From the NCBI RefSeq assembly GCF_007997005.1, contig NZ_VOSL01000036.1, positions 1 through 64,000 on the forward strand: a stretch of DNA of 64,000 nt, given 5' to 3'. The position numbers were made by a program, and so were the translations under genes. This stretch comes from Lujinxingia vulgaris (GTDB lineage: Bacteria; Myxococcota_A; Bradymonadia; Bradymonadales; Bradymonadaceae). Numbering within the stretch: the first letter of the stretch is position 1; each line of letters opens with the position of its first letter. A model generated the notes under the pieces. That model was not told the origin of the DNA, ran no database searches, and saw only the letters and a program-made list of their open reading frames with translations. Below are positions 44,799 to 54,525 of the stretch, one piece after another.

Positions 44799-45128
44799 GT
44801 GACGACGCATAACTTCAACAAGAACAACTTCAATGACGAAGTGGTCAACGCTGACGTGCCCGTGATCGTGGATCTGTGGGCGCCCTGGTGCGGTCCCTGC
44901 CGCGCGCTCAGCCCGGTTATCGACAAGCTCGCTGGCGAGTTTGAGGGCCAGGTCAAGGTCGGCAAGATCAACATCGACGAGGAGCCTGAGCTGGCGCAGG
45001 CGTTCAACGCGCGCTCCATCCCCATGGTCGTGGCGATGCGCGGCAATGACGTCGTCGACGTGATGATGGGGTTCCAGGGCGAGCAGCCCCTGCGGAAGCT
45101 CTTTGAGAAAGCCAGCGCGGCGAAGTAA
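44799..45128 (+). CDS. trxA: Thioredoxin
   Basis: A 109-aa single-domain thioredoxin with the active site WAPWCGPCRALSP, the buried Asp in VDLWAP, and the cis-Pro loop RSIPMVV. It reduces protein disulfides in the cytosol. The start is GTG 44799 with AGAAGGAG upstream. It is separated by 156 bp from the E2 gene and is probably transcribed independently. Confidence 0.96.
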   Translation: MTTHNFNKNNFNDEVVNADVPVIVDLWAPWCGPCRALSPVIDKLAGEFEGQVKVGKINIDEEPELAQAFNARSIPMVVAMRGNDVVDVMMGFQGEQPLRKLFEKASAAK

Positions 45129-45239
45129 GGCGCGTTTCTTGAAGGCGCAGGCGCGCTCGCGCCACCTACAATCATGACGATCTGACCTACGCCCGCTTTC
45201 TTGAGGAGAGCGGGCGTCTGTCGATGGGACGCGGTGATT

Positions 45240-46724
45240 ATGAGTGACGTAAAACAACCTCCCGTAGCGCTCAGCCCGAGCTATGAGGCGATGTGGACCC
45301 AGCTCACCTCCGAGCTCTCACCTCTGATCGAGGATGGCGCGCTGCATCAGGCGGTGAGCCGCCTCAGCGCGATGCTCGAGACGATGGGGCCGGCCGGCGA
45401 GGAGCCGGGCGCGCGCAGCGAAGATGATTTGCTGCGCGGTCGCCTGTTGACCCGACGCGCCGAGCTCTACCTGGATCTCGACGAGGTCGATGATGCCCTG
45501 GCTGACGCCCAGGCGGCCTGGAAGGCCGGCTGGCGCGACGCGGCGACGATGGCCGTGGCCGGCTGGGCCAGCTACCAGCTCGATGAGCCGGAGGCGGCGC
45601 AGGCCTATTTTAACGAGGCGATCGCGCGTAAAGAGGGCGATCCGGGCATGCTGATGGGGCGGGCGTTGGTGGCCGTGGAGCTTGAGGAGTACGAGGAGGC
45701 TCGCGCCGATCTGACCCACGCGCTCATCGCCGATCCGGACAACGCTGAGATCCTGGCGCTGCGCGGGGAGGTTCACCTGCGGTTGAGCGATCTGAAGGGG
45801 GCCGAGCGCGACTTGAAGGCCGCCCGGGAGCTCGACGCCGAGGATGCCGACTACGCCCTGGCGATGGCTCGCCTGCATATGCTGCGCGGCCAGGTCGATG
45901 AGGCCCTGAGCCTGCTCGACATCGCCGTCGGCGAAGGCACGGACGTAGCGCTGGAGGCGATCTTGATGCGCAGCCACCTGCGCCTGACGCGCGGGGAGCA
46001 TCGCCTGGCACGCGAAGACGCGCTGCGCGCCTCCAACATCTACCCCGAAGAAGCCTTTGCCTTTGTGCAGCTCGCTAACGTGCAGCTGGCCGAGGGCAAA
46101 CTCAGCGCCGGCAAGAAGGCCGCCGAGCGCGCGGTGATGCTCGATCCGAGCCTCCCCGACGCCTACGCGGTGCGCGGCGCCGCCTTGCAGATGAGCGGCG
46201 AAGAGGAGGCGGCCCGCGCCGATCTGGAGCGCGCCTCCAGCGCGCCGGCCGAGCTGCCGATGTTCTTGCTGGGTCCGGCCTACGACTCGGTGGAGATGCC
46301 CGCGCTGGATAGCTCGATCTTCGAGATGTTCGGCAACGACTTCGATCCCTCGAACTTCGCCGATGCCTTCAGGCAGGGCGGCGCCGGCGGCCCGAAGATG
46401 CCCGGGGGCAACCCCATGGGCATGCTCGACCAGCTCTTTGATGAGTCCGGCAACATCCGCGGGGCGTTCAAGCCCATCTTCGAGATGGCCGTCAAGCAGG
46501 CCCCCACGCTGATGAAGAACCTGCCGAAGAGCATGCTCGGCGACATCGACGAGGAGCAGCTCAAGAAGATGGATCTCTCCAACCTCTCGGCCGACGATCT
46601 CGAGAAGCAGATGCGGGACTTCTACACGATGATGAAGTCCGGCAAGGGCCCCGGCGCACCGAAGTCTGACGATGACGCCGGCGGTGATGACGCCGACGCT
46701 CCCGAGAAGATCGACGAAGACTAA
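45240..46724 (+). CDS. TPR-repeat protein
   Basis: A 494-aa cytosolic protein with about seven tetratricopeptide-like repeats between residues 60 and 330 (examples: RRAELYLDLDEVDDALADAQAAWKAG, ALVAVELEEYEEARADLTHALIADPDN, ANVQLAEGKLSAGKKAAERAVMLDPSL). The C-terminal 160 residues hold a Gly/Met/Pro-rich segment (GGPKMPGGNPMGMLDQL), helices, and a very acidic Asp-rich tail. No signal peptide. It resembles protein-protein interaction scaffolds; partner unknown. ATG 45240 is preferred over an ATG/GTG start further upstream, although its ribosome site is weak. Confidence 0.82.
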   Translation: MSDVKQPPVALSPSYEAMWTQLTSELSPLIEDGALHQAVSRLSAMLETMGPAGEEPGARSEDDLLRGRLLTRRAELYLDLDEVDDALADAQAAWKAGWRDAATMAVAGWASYQLDEPEAAQAYFNEAIARKEGDPGMLMGRALVAVELEEYEEARADLTHALIADPDNAEILALRGEVHLRLSDLKGAERDLKAARELDAEDADYALAMARLHMLRGQVDEALSLLDIAVGEGTDVALEAILMRSHLRLTRGEHRLAREDALRASNIYPEEAFAFVQLANVQLAEGKLSAGKKAAERAVMLDPSLPDAYAVRGAALQMSGEEEAARADLERASSAPAELPMFLLGPAYDSVEMPALDSSIFEMFGNDFDPSNFADAFRQGGAGGPKMPGGNPMGMLDQLFDESGNIRGAFKPIFEMAVKQAPTLMKNLPKSMLGDIDEEQLKKMDLSNLSADDLEKQMRDFYTMMKSGKGPGAPKSDDDAGGDDADAPEKIDED

Positions 46725-46763
46725 GGGCGCAACCCCGGGCGTTTTGGGGTGTTGCAGATATCG

Positions 46764-46798
46764 AGAGCCCCGCGCTGCGTCGCAGCGCGGGGCTCTTC
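46764..46798 (+). terminator. Hairpin terminator after the TPR gene
   Basis: A perfect 15-bp stem (46764-46778 with 46782-46796) and 3-nt loop. The T-tract is poor (TCTTCTG), so efficiency is uncertain. Confidence 0.65.
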
Positions 46799-47004
46799 TG
46801 CAGGCCCGGCCGGCGGTGAGGCTGGACAAACCCCCGGGCTCTTCTCTATGAAAGCCCCCCACGGGCAACGGGTGGAGGTGGAGAAGCCCCTTCTGAGGGG
46901 CGCGCAGCAAATGCGCCTTGCCACCTCGTGATGAGCGCGTAGATCTGAGCCTCGAAGCCGTTGGGCCCTGTTAATGAATGAACAGCGAAGCGCGGAAACC
47001 TTCT

Positions 47005-49548
47005 ATGTCAAAACTCGTGATCGTCGAGTCGCCCTCTAAGGCGAAGACCATTCAAAAGTACCTGCCCAAGGAGTTTGTGGTGAAGGCCTCGCTGGGCCAT
47101 ATCCGCGACCTCCCGGACAACGCCGGCCAGATGCCCGCGAAGTATAAAAAGGAGCCCTGGGCCAGCCTGGGTGTGAACATCGAGGAGGGCTTTGACGCGG
47201 TGTACGTCGTCAAAGATCCCCGCTCCAAGAAGGCCATCAAAGAGCTCAAGGCCGAGCTTAAGAAGGCCGACGCCCTCTACCTCGCGACAGATGAAGACCG
47301 TGAAGGAGAGGCGATCAGCTGGCACCTATTGGAAGAGCTCAAGCCCAAATGCCCGACGCACCGCATGGTCTTTCACGAGATCACCAAGTCGGCCATTGAG
47401 CGCGCGCTGGAGAACACCCGCGAGGTCGACAGTAGCCTTGTGGAAGCCCAGGAGACGCGCCGCATCCTCGACCGCCTGGTGGGCTACCCGCTCTCGCTGC
47501 TGGTAGGCAAGAAGATCAAATACGGGCTCTCAGCCGGGCGTGTGCAGTCGGTGGCGGTGAGGCTTCTGGTGGAGCGCGAGCGCGAGCGTCGCCGCTTCCG
47601 CACCGGCTCGTACTGGGACCTCAAGGCGCAGCTCGCCGAGAAGGGCAACGCCTTTGATGCGGTGCTTCATGAGGTCGACGGCACCCGCGTGGCCACCGGC
47701 AAAGATTTTGACGAGAACACCGGCAAGATCGCCGAGGGCAAAAACGTCCTGCTCCTCGATGAGAAGCAGGCCAAAAAGATGGTCGATCAGCTGGCCAGCC
47801 GCCCCTGGACGGTCAACGAGATCACCGAGCGCCCCTATACCACCCGTCCCAAGCCGCCCTTCATCACCTCGACCCTGCAGCAGGAGGCCAGCCGTAAGCT
47901 GGGGATGTCGGCCTCGGATACGATGCGGGTTGCGCAGTCGCTCTACGAGAACGGTTTTATCACCTACATGCGTACCGACTCGGTGAACCTCTCGCAGCAG
48001 GCGCTCAGCGCCGCGCGTAAGGCCGCCGGCGAGCTCTACGGTGCGGAGTATGTGGCCGATAAGCCGCGGGTTTACGCCTCGAAGTCCAAGGGCGCGCAGG
48101 AGGCCCACGAGGCGATTCGTCCCACCGGCGATGCCTTTGTGCACCCGAAGAAGTCGGGGCTTAAGGGGCGCGATCGCAAGCTCTACGACCTGATCTGGAA
48201 GCGCACCGTGGCCAGCCAGATGGCCGACGCCAAAAAGACCAGCGTGCGCGTGGACCTGAAGGTCAGCGACGACGAGCACACCTACATGTTCCGCGCCAAC
48301 GGCAACCGCATCGACTTTGCGGGCTTCATGCGTGCGTATGTCGAAGGCGCTGATGATCCGGAAGCGGCCCTCGAAGATCGCGAAGTGCTGCTGCCGGCGC
48401 TCAAAGAAGGTGGGGAAGTCGACTGCAACGAGCTTGAAGCCATCGGCCACGAGACCAAGCCGCCGGCGCGCTTCACGGAAGCCTCGCTGGTGAAGGTGCT
48501 CGAAGAAGAAGGCGTGGGCCGCCCGAGTACCTACGCCACGATCATGAGCAAGATCACCGCTGGCGAGAAGTACGGCCGTAAGGTGGGCCGCACCCTGGTG
48601 CCGACGTACATGGCCTTTGCGGTCACCGAGTTCCTGGAAAAACACTTCGGGGAGCTGGTCGACACGCAGTTTACGGCGCGGATGGAAGACGATCTCGATG
48701 AGATCGCCGCCGGCAAGGGCTCCAAGGTGGAGTACCTGCACCAGTTCTACCGCCGCGAGGGTGCCTTTGCCGACAAGGTCAACGAGGGCGAAGAGAAGAT
48801 CGAGCCGGACCTGGCCCGTGAGGTCACCCTGGAAGACTTCCCGGCCACGCTAAAGGTAGGGCGCTACGGGCCTTACGTGCAGATCGAGGTCGATGGCGAG
48901 ACCAAGACCGTCGATGTGCCCGACGACATCCCGCCGGCCGACCTGGATTATGAGAAGATCCTGGAGCTGCTGGAGAAACGTGAGCAGGGGCCTGAATCCC
49001 TGGGGATTCACCCGGAGAAGGGCGAGCCGATCTTTTTGATGAACGGCCGCTTTGGTCCCTACTTCCAGCTGGGTGAGCGCACCGAAGAGAACAAGAAGCC
49101 GCCGACGGCCTCGGTGCCCAAAGGCATGAAGCCCGAAGACGTGACCCTGGAGCAGGCAGCGCAGCTGCTTGATCTTCCGCGTGAGCTGGGCAAGCACCCC
49201 GAAGATGGCAAGCCGGTAGAAGCGGGCATCGGGCGCTACGGGCCTTTCGTCAAACACGTCAAGGAGTACCGCAACCTGCCCGAGCAGGACATGGTCTTCA
49301 CGGTGACGCTGGAGCAGGCGCTGGAGCTTCTGGCGCAGCCCAAGGGGCGCCGCTCCAACAGCCGCAAGGTGCTCAAGGAGCTGGGCACCGACCCGGACAG
49401 CGGCAAGCCGATCAACGTGCTCGACGGGCGCTACGGGCCTTATGTGAAGCTGGGCAAGGTCAATGCCTCGCTTCCCAAGGGCACCAACCCCGATGATATG
49501 ACGCTGGAGAAGGCGCTGGAGCTCATCGAGCAGAAGAACGCGAGCTGA
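47005..49548 (+). CDS. topA: DNA topoisomerase I
   Basis: A type IA topoisomerase of 847 aa that relaxes negative supercoils. The TOPRIM domain begins KLVIVESPSKAKTIQKYL and has the acidic triad LATDEDREGEAI. The catalytic Tyr is in GFITYMRTDSVN (about Tyr321). The C-terminus lacks the Cys4 zinc fingers of E. coli TopA. It instead carries four topoisomerase C-terminal repeats, each with a GR(Y/F)GP(Y/F) signature (KVGRYGPYVQ, NGRFGPYFQ, IGRYGPFVK, DGRYGPYVK). ATG 47005 gives the canonical N-terminus; ATG 46978 would add nine residues. Confidence 0.96.
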   Translation: MSKLVIVESPSKAKTIQKYLPKEFVVKASLGHIRDLPDNAGQMPAKYKKEPWASLGVNIEEGFDAVYVVKDPRSKKAIKELKAELKKADALYLATDEDREGEAISWHLLEELKPKCPTHRMVFHEITKSAIERALENTREVDSSLVEAQETRRILDRLVGYPLSLLVGKKIKYGLSAGRVQSVAVRLLVERERERRRFRTGSYWDLKAQLAEKGNAFDAVLHEVDGTRVATGKDFDENTGKIAEGKNVLLLDEKQAKKMVDQLASRPWTVNEITERPYTTRPKPPFITSTLQQEASRKLGMSASDTMRVAQSLYENGFITYMRTDSVNLSQQALSAARKAAGELYGAEYVADKPRVYASKSKGAQEAHEAIRPTGDAFVHPKKSGLKGRDRKLYDLIWKRTVASQMADAKKTSVRVDLKVSDDEHTYMFRANGNRIDFAGFMRAYVEGADDPEAALEDREVLLPALKEGGEVDCNELEAIGHETKPPARFTEASLVKVLEEEGVGRPSTYATIMSKITAGEKYGRKVGRTLVPTYMAFAVTEFLEKHFGELVDTQFTARMEDDLDEIAAGKGSKVEYLHQFYRREGAFADKVNEGEEKIEPDLAREVTLEDFPATLKVGRYGPYVQIEVDGETKTVDVPDDIPPADLDYEKILELLEKREQGPESLGIHPEKGEPIFLMNGRFGPYFQLGERTEENKKPPTASVPKGMKPEDVTLEQAAQLLDLPRELGKHPEDGKPVEAGIGRYGPFVKHVKEYRNLPEQDMVFTVTLEQALELLAQPKGRRSNSRKVLKELGTDPDSGKPINVLDGRYGPYVKLGKVNASLPKGTNPDDMTLEKALELIEQKNAS

Positions 49549-49619
49549 GCCAGTCTCCGGCCTTTCGCGCCGCCGGCGATCCGCGCCGCGTGACGCCGGG
49601 CCGGGCGTTGAAAAAAGAA

Positions 49620-49657
49620 AGCGTCCTCGCCGGAGATTCGGGCGGGGGCGCTTTTTT
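49620..49657 (+). terminator. Rho-independent terminator after topA
   Basis: A 12-bp stem with two G-T pairs (49620-49631 with 49641-49652) followed by T6; the upstream A-tract makes it potentially bidirectional with the convergent LarA-like gene. Confidence 0.85.
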
Positions 49658-49702
49658 GTGGTCGGAAGCTCGCCGGGCCCGGGAGCAGGCTGAGCGGGAG
49701 AC

Positions 49703-50953
49703 TCAGTGCTCGAGGATCGGCAGCCCGGTGAAGATGTCGGGAAGCGAGACGCCGGTGACCAGGGGAAGGTTGAGCGCGCGGTGGGCTTCCTGGAGGCTTC
49801 GGAACTGGCGGATGCCCACCGCGTCGAGCTCCTGAAGAGGTTGGGGCGTGATCAGGGCGATGGGGTTTCGCTCCAGGGCCATGGCCAGCACATAGGCGCG
49901 TTGCTGACCGCCGACGCCGGGCTCCGGTGAGGGGCGTTCGCCGCGAAGCTCCGCGAGCAGAGTGTCGCGGCCCCGGGCCAGAGCGCGGGCGAAGGCGCGC
50001 TCGCCATCGCCGCGTCCCAGACCTTCGGGGCATGTGGCTTCCAGCACGATCCACCCTCCCGGGGTCAGGGCGCTGTGCTCGACGAGCGCGGCGTAGGTGG
50101 CCGCGCGCGAGGCCTGGTAGAAGTTGTCGGATTTGCTCGGCGGCAACTTCAGGTGCAGCCAGGGCAGAGGCTCGCTGGTGTAGAAGAAGGCCTCACGGGC
50201 GATGCTGCAGGCCTCTTCAAAGGTGGGGCGGACCGGGCCGAAGAGGATGGCGCGGGGCTCGGGGTGGCCGGGCACGATCTGCAGCGCGTCGACGGGGACG
50301 TTCATCTTCGCGACCCGCCAGAGGGCCTGCTGAAAGGGGTTGTCGTCGATGCGTCCCAGGCGCACGCCGGGGTGACGTAAGAGCTCCAGGCCGTGCAACG
50401 TGCCGATGGTCTCTTCGCCGGCGCAGCCGATGGCCAGGGCTTTGATGCCGCCGGAGAAGCCAGCGTACTGATGCGGCTCGACGGTGCCGACGACGATGAT
50501 GCGGTCGTGCTGAAAGAGCATCGGGTGCAGCAGCGCGGGCAGCGGTCGATCCCCACCGGGCGGGGCAGGGCCGATCAGCGGTTCGGCCTGGGGCTCCGAC
50601 AAGAGCCCGACGTCGGCGCCGAGCATCGAGAGGCGCGGGTGGTGCGGGTTGTGCTGGGTGAGTGTGGCGCCGGCGTCGTGGCAGATCTCCAGGAGGGGCC
50701 GGAGCTCGGAGAGGGCCAGCGCGCGGTGCAGGCCCAGGGCGACGAGCACCGAGATCTGCGCGGGCTTAAAGGTGTTGAGGTGGTTGAGCAGCGGCTCAAG
50801 CACATCGGGAAGATCCACAGGGCGTGTGGCGTCGGGGATGACGACCAACAGACGTTGATCGGGTGCGATTGAGGCGGCCCGACGGGCGAGGGTTTGGCTT
50901 ACCGATCGGTGAAGCACGCTCTCAGGAGGCTTCGGGGGTTTGATCGTGTTCAA
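49703..50953 (-). CDS. LarA-like (lactate racemase family, DUF2088) protein
   Basis: A 416-aa protein related to nickel-pincer lactate racemases. The N-terminal domain has VVIPDATRPVD; the core has VVGTVEPHQYAGFSGGIKALAIGCAGEETIGTLHG, with the His and Lys positions expected for cofactor handling. LarB/C/E cofactor-synthesis genes are not nearby. The start is uncertain. The TTG at 50953 overlaps the recQ end by 32 nt and has CAGGAG, while GTG at 50917 lies just after the recQ stop. Either implies coupling with recQ. The substrate may not be lactate. Confidence 0.78.
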   Translation of the reverse strand: MNTIKPPKPPESVLHRSVSQTLARRAASIAPDQRLLVVIPDATRPVDLPDVLEPLLNHLNTFKPAQISVLVALGLHRALALSELRPLLEICHDAGATLTQHNPHHPRLSMLGADVGLLSEPQAEPLIGPAPPGGDRPLPALLHPMLFQHDRIIVVGTVEPHQYAGFSGGIKALAIGCAGEETIGTLHGLELLRHPGVRLGRIDDNPFQQALWRVAKMNVPVDALQIVPGHPEPRAILFGPVRPTFEEACSIAREAFFYTSEPLPWLHLKLPPSKSDNFYQASRAATYAALVEHSALTPGGWIVLEATCPEGLGRGDGERAFARALARGRDTLLAELRGERPSPEPGVGGQQRAYVLAMALERNPIALITPQPLQELDAVGIRQFRSLQEAHRALNLPLVTGVSLPDIFTGLPILEH

Positions 50954-53210
50954 AACGCTCCTGAAGTACGATGGCGAGGTTCAACTTCAGCGTATCGTAG
51001 TCGCAGGGGGTGGTGAGGCGCTCTTTGAGTGGCGCCAGCTTATCATCCGGGGACCACTCGCTGGCAAGCTCGCGCAGCTCGGGCAAGAGGCGACCGTCGG
51101 CGTGCTCATCGAGCGGGAGCTTATGGCCGCGTTCTGCCAGCGTCATAAAGTGGCGCAGCACGCTGGAGGGAGTGAGCCCGCGCTCTTTTGCGATGGCGCG
51201 ATAATCATGCCCCTCACGAACCAGCATCAATGTACGCAGGTAGGTCTCGCCAAGCTCGCCATCGCCGGAGGCCGGCCTGGGGCGGCTCTCGGAGGAGCGG
51301 GCGCTCGGAGGAAGATCACCCAACTCGGAGGCTGAGCGCAGATGACGCGCCAGCACCTCGGCCACAGTCTCGGAGAGGGGCTCCGAGGACATCATCAACT
51401 CGGTGCCCGCGTCGGTCAGTGAGAGGCAGCCGTAGGTGTTCTGGGTGGTCAGCCCGAGCTGGGAGCAGACATCGAGCAGGCGCACGAGATCATCCTGACG
51501 AAGATCGCGCAGGATGCCATGGGTGGAGAGCTGGTCGAGGCCGGCGCCGACGATCTTTTTGGCGCGCGATCCGCGCAGCATCGCCGCGATCACGTGGGCG
51601 CCCCATTTGCCGCGGGCGCGGGCGATGCCGCTTAAGACTTTGCGCAGCACCGTCTGGGCCGACTCGCGCACGATGATAGGCGCGCGCACCTGACCGGCGG
51701 CCTGCGCATAGGAGGGCGGTCCGCAGCATCGATCGCAGCGCTTGCACTCAGCGATGTCGTGGGCGGTGTCGCTGAAGTAGCGCACCAGGTAGACCTGCCG
51801 GCAGGTGTGGCCGGTGGCGTAGCGCACCATATCTTCTTGATGTTGCTCATCGACGCCGCGCCGCGCGTTGAGCGCGTCCCAGTCCACGCGAAGATCGCGA
51901 GTGCGGGCCTGGTCGATGACCTCCAGCCAGGGGGCCGGTCCGCGCTGGCCAAAGGCCAGGTGCCCGCCGCGCTCCAGAAGTCGCAGCGCCGAGCCCACCG
52001 CCCAGGGGTGCACCCGGTCGTCGCCGGCGCGCGAGAGGTGGTCGGCGAGCATGTCGGCGTCCAGGGTATGCATGCCCACGCCGTGCTTTTGCAGAAGGGT
52101 CCAGAGCCGCTCCACCAGCTTGCGGTCCGGGAAGGAGTTTTCGGTAAAAAACTCGTGGATGCGCAGATCGGCGCGGTTGTAGAGCAGCAGACAATGTGCC
52201 GGATCGCCGTCACGCCCGGCGCGTCCGGCCTCCTGGTAGTAGGCCTCCACGCTGCCGGGGATGTTAAAATGCACGATCGCGCGCACATCGCTCTTATCGA
52301 CGCCCATGCCGAAGGCGTTGGTCGCGATGAGCAGCGGGGCGTCGCCGGCCATAAAGGCGTCCTGGACCTCGTCGCGCTCCTGGTCGGAGAGCCCGGCGTG
52401 GTAGAGCGCCGGGTAGTAGCCCGACTCCCGCAGATTGCGCCCGACCTCTTCGACCTGCTTGCGGGTGGCGCAGTAGATGACCTTGCTGCCCTCCGGGGTC
52501 TGGTCGAGCAGGGCCTCAATGCGCTCGTATTTGGAGCGTCGGCTGCGCGCCGGATACACCTCGAAGAAGAGGTTGGGACGCTCAAAACCGGAGACGACGA
52601 CGCTGTGGTTGTCGAAGTCGAGCTGGGCGGCGATGTCGCGCTGAACGTCCGGGGTTGCCGTCGCGGTGAGCGCCAGCGTCGTGGGCGCACCCAGCTTCTG
52701 ACGGACCTCGCCGAGGTTGAGGTAGTCCGGGCGGAAGTCGTGGCCCCACTGGCTGATGCAGTGTGCCTCATCGATGGCAAAAAGCCCGATGGGCACGCCG
52801 GAGAGCGCGTCGAGGAAGGCCTGGCTTTTAAAACGCTCGGGCGCCACCAGCACGACTTTAAACGCGCCGGCGCGCATGCCGGCCAGGCGCTGGCGCTGCT
52901 CGTCCCAGCTCAGAGATGAGTTGATGTAAGTGGCTGGAATGTTAAAGGATTCGAGCGCGTCGGCCTGATCTTTCATCAGGGCGATCAGTGGCGAGACGGC
53001 CAGGGTGAGCCCGGGGAGCACACAGCCCGGGAGCATGTAGCAGAGGCTCTTGCCGCTGCCGGTGGGCATCACGATGAGCGTGTCGTTTCCCTCGACCACC
53101 GCCTCAATGCCGCGGCGCTGGCCGGTGCGGAAAGACTCAAAGCCGAAGATGTCGTGGAGCGCGGCGTCGATCGAGGGCGCGATGGGCGCAAAGGGGGCGG
53201 GGAGGTTCAT
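50922..53210 (-). CDS. recQ: RecQ-family ATP-dependent DNA helicase
   Basis: A 762-aa superfamily 2 helicase for repair and recombination. Motif 0 is in FRTGQRRGIEAV; Walker A PTGSGKS; DEAH box FAIDEAHCISQWGHDFRPDY; motif III TATATPDVQRDI; motif VI QEAGRAGRDG. The zinc-binding cluster is CRQVYLVRYFSDTAHDIAECKRCDRCCG, followed by an RQC winged-helix region. The last 140 residues carry a helix-turn-helix-like segment (YRAIAKERGLTPSSVLRHFMTLAERGH) of the type found after RQC in many RecQ proteins; no clear HRDC domain was seen. Confidence 0.95.
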   Translation of the reverse strand: MNLPAPFAPIAPSIDAALHDIFGFESFRTGQRRGIEAVVEGNDTLIVMPTGSGKSLCYMLPGCVLPGLTLAVSPLIALMKDQADALESFNIPATYINSSLSWDEQRQRLAGMRAGAFKVVLVAPERFKSQAFLDALSGVPIGLFAIDEAHCISQWGHDFRPDYLNLGEVRQKLGAPTTLALTATATPDVQRDIAAQLDFDNHSVVVSGFERPNLFFEVYPARSRRSKYERIEALLDQTPEGSKVIYCATRKQVEEVGRNLRESGYYPALYHAGLSDQERDEVQDAFMAGDAPLLIATNAFGMGVDKSDVRAIVHFNIPGSVEAYYQEAGRAGRDGDPAHCLLLYNRADLRIHEFFTENSFPDRKLVERLWTLLQKHGVGMHTLDADMLADHLSRAGDDRVHPWAVGSALRLLERGGHLAFGQRGPAPWLEVIDQARTRDLRVDWDALNARRGVDEQHQEDMVRYATGHTCRQVYLVRYFSDTAHDIAECKRCDRCCGPPSYAQAAGQVRAPIIVRESAQTVLRKVLSGIARARGKWGAHVIAAMLRGSRAKKIVGAGLDQLSTHGILRDLRQDDLVRLLDVCSQLGLTTQNTYGCLSLTDAGTELMMSSEPLSETVAEVLARHLRSASELGDLPPSARSSESRPRPASGDGELGETYLRTLMLVREGHDYRAIAKERGLTPSSVLRHFMTLAERGHKLPLDEHADGRLLPELRELASEWSPDDKLAPLKERLTTPCDYDTLKLNLAIVLQERFEHDQTPEAS

Positions 53211-53409
53211 AGTGCGGTGCTCGAGAGAGGAGGGCCGGCACGCCCAGGGCGTACTGGCGAGGGTGGCGCCGTCGGCGCGCGCTCACGACCGGAGGTGCAA
53301 CAGGGTGCTTCTCTCATTATCGCGTCGGGCGCGCCGATCTTGCTCCTTTCTTCGCAGGGATCGCGATCGCGGGCAAGGCCCTCCCCCGATCCGGCCGGCG
53401 GACACACCC

Positions 53410-54285
53410 TCAAAAACGCACGCTGAGGCCCGCGCTGGGGGCAAAGACCCAGTTGTCGTAGTTGCGCGACGACTCCAGCACCGTGGGCCGAAAGAGCACC
53501 CGCATCATCGTCATGTCCACATGCAAGAAGACCCAGCGGTAGCCGAGCATCGCGCCCCAGTTCAGACCGACGTAGTGCAGCTCGGAGTCTTCAAAGAAGC
53601 GCGAGGGGTTGTAGTCCTGGTACTCCTCGGGGATGCGCTCTTGGAGCCAGTCCGGGAGGTTGGGGGTGGCCGAGAGGTCGCTGTAAAGGTAGCGCGGCGA
53701 GAGGTAGAGCTTGATGATGTCCTGGTACTGCCAGCCGGCGGAGAGGCCGGCCTCAAAGTCGTGGCGTTTAAACTCGGTCATCACCAGCCACTCCACCGCG
53801 GAGCTGGCCACGGAGCGGTGGTAGCCGTAGGCGGCGTGGGCGGTCAGCGCGAGGTCTCCTCCCTGGCTCTCCCAGAGCTGCAGACGCACATCGGGTTTGA
53901 CGACGTTGCCGTTGTAGCGAAGCCCCACGTCGAGGCCCTCCAGGGGGCGATCGCTCACACCCACGCGCAGCGCGACCTCAGGGGTGACCCCGGGCAAAAA
54001 GAGCTGCCAGAGCAGCACCGCGTCGAGCAGCGTACGCAGCTCCTCTTCGGTGATGGGGCCCTCGTCGCGTTGGGCGGCGTCGACCACCGCGCGCCCGGCG
54101 TCGATGGTGCCGTCAAAGACCCCGGTATAAAGATCGGCCTGGGCTACCCCTGTGATCTGCACCTCGCCGGGGGCAAGGGTGTGGGCCGGAGCGAGGTTGC
54201 TCAACGAGGTGGCGCAGCCGCTGGCGAAGAGCAGGGTCAGCGTGAGCAACGTAACGAAGATCGGGCGAGGAGAAGAAGGCATCAT
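53410..54285 (-). CDS. Outer-membrane-type lipoprotein of unknown function
   Basis: A 291-aa protein with a lipobox (FVTLLTLTLLFASGC, lipid Cys at about 24). The mature part consists mostly of amphipathic alternating strands with many aromatic residues (VGLRYNGNVVKPDVRLQLW, AYGYHRSVASSAVEWLVMTEF, YLSPRYLYSDL) and ends in LSVRF, the terminal Phe typical of outer-membrane beta-barrels. The combination suggests a small barrel with a lipidated N-terminus. Family not recognised. Nearest neighbours (recQ, M20 hydrolase) give no functional hint. Confidence 0.7.
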   Translation of the reverse strand: MMPSSPRPIFVTLLTLTLLFASGCATSLSNLAPAHTLAPGEVQITGVAQADLYTGVFDGTIDAGRAVVDAAQRDEGPITEEELRTLLDAVLLWQLFLPGVTPEVALRVGVSDRPLEGLDVGLRYNGNVVKPDVRLQLWESQGGDLALTAHAAYGYHRSVASSAVEWLVMTEFKRHDFEAGLSAGWQYQDIIKLYLSPRYLYSDLSATPNLPDWLQERIPEEYQDYNPSRFFEDSELHYVGLNWGAMLGYRWVFLHVDMTMMRVLFRPTVLESSRNYDNWVFAPSAGLSVRF

Positions 54286-54525
54286 CAGCTCATTCCAGAA
54301 GAAGATGTCGTTTCAGCGGCGAGGATCTCGGGGAGGTGGCGAGCTCCCTGAATATCAGGGGGCGAGCACCCTGAGTTGTCGCGATGGCTTTCTTGACAGG
54401 GGTAGGGGCATTTGCCCTACTCCCGTCGTGTTTGTCGAGCGCGGCGGCGCTTTTTGTGCACGTCGTGTTGAACATTGCGATCGATCTTCCTTTTTCAACG
54501 CCCGAGAGCCGGGCAGAGCAGGTGC

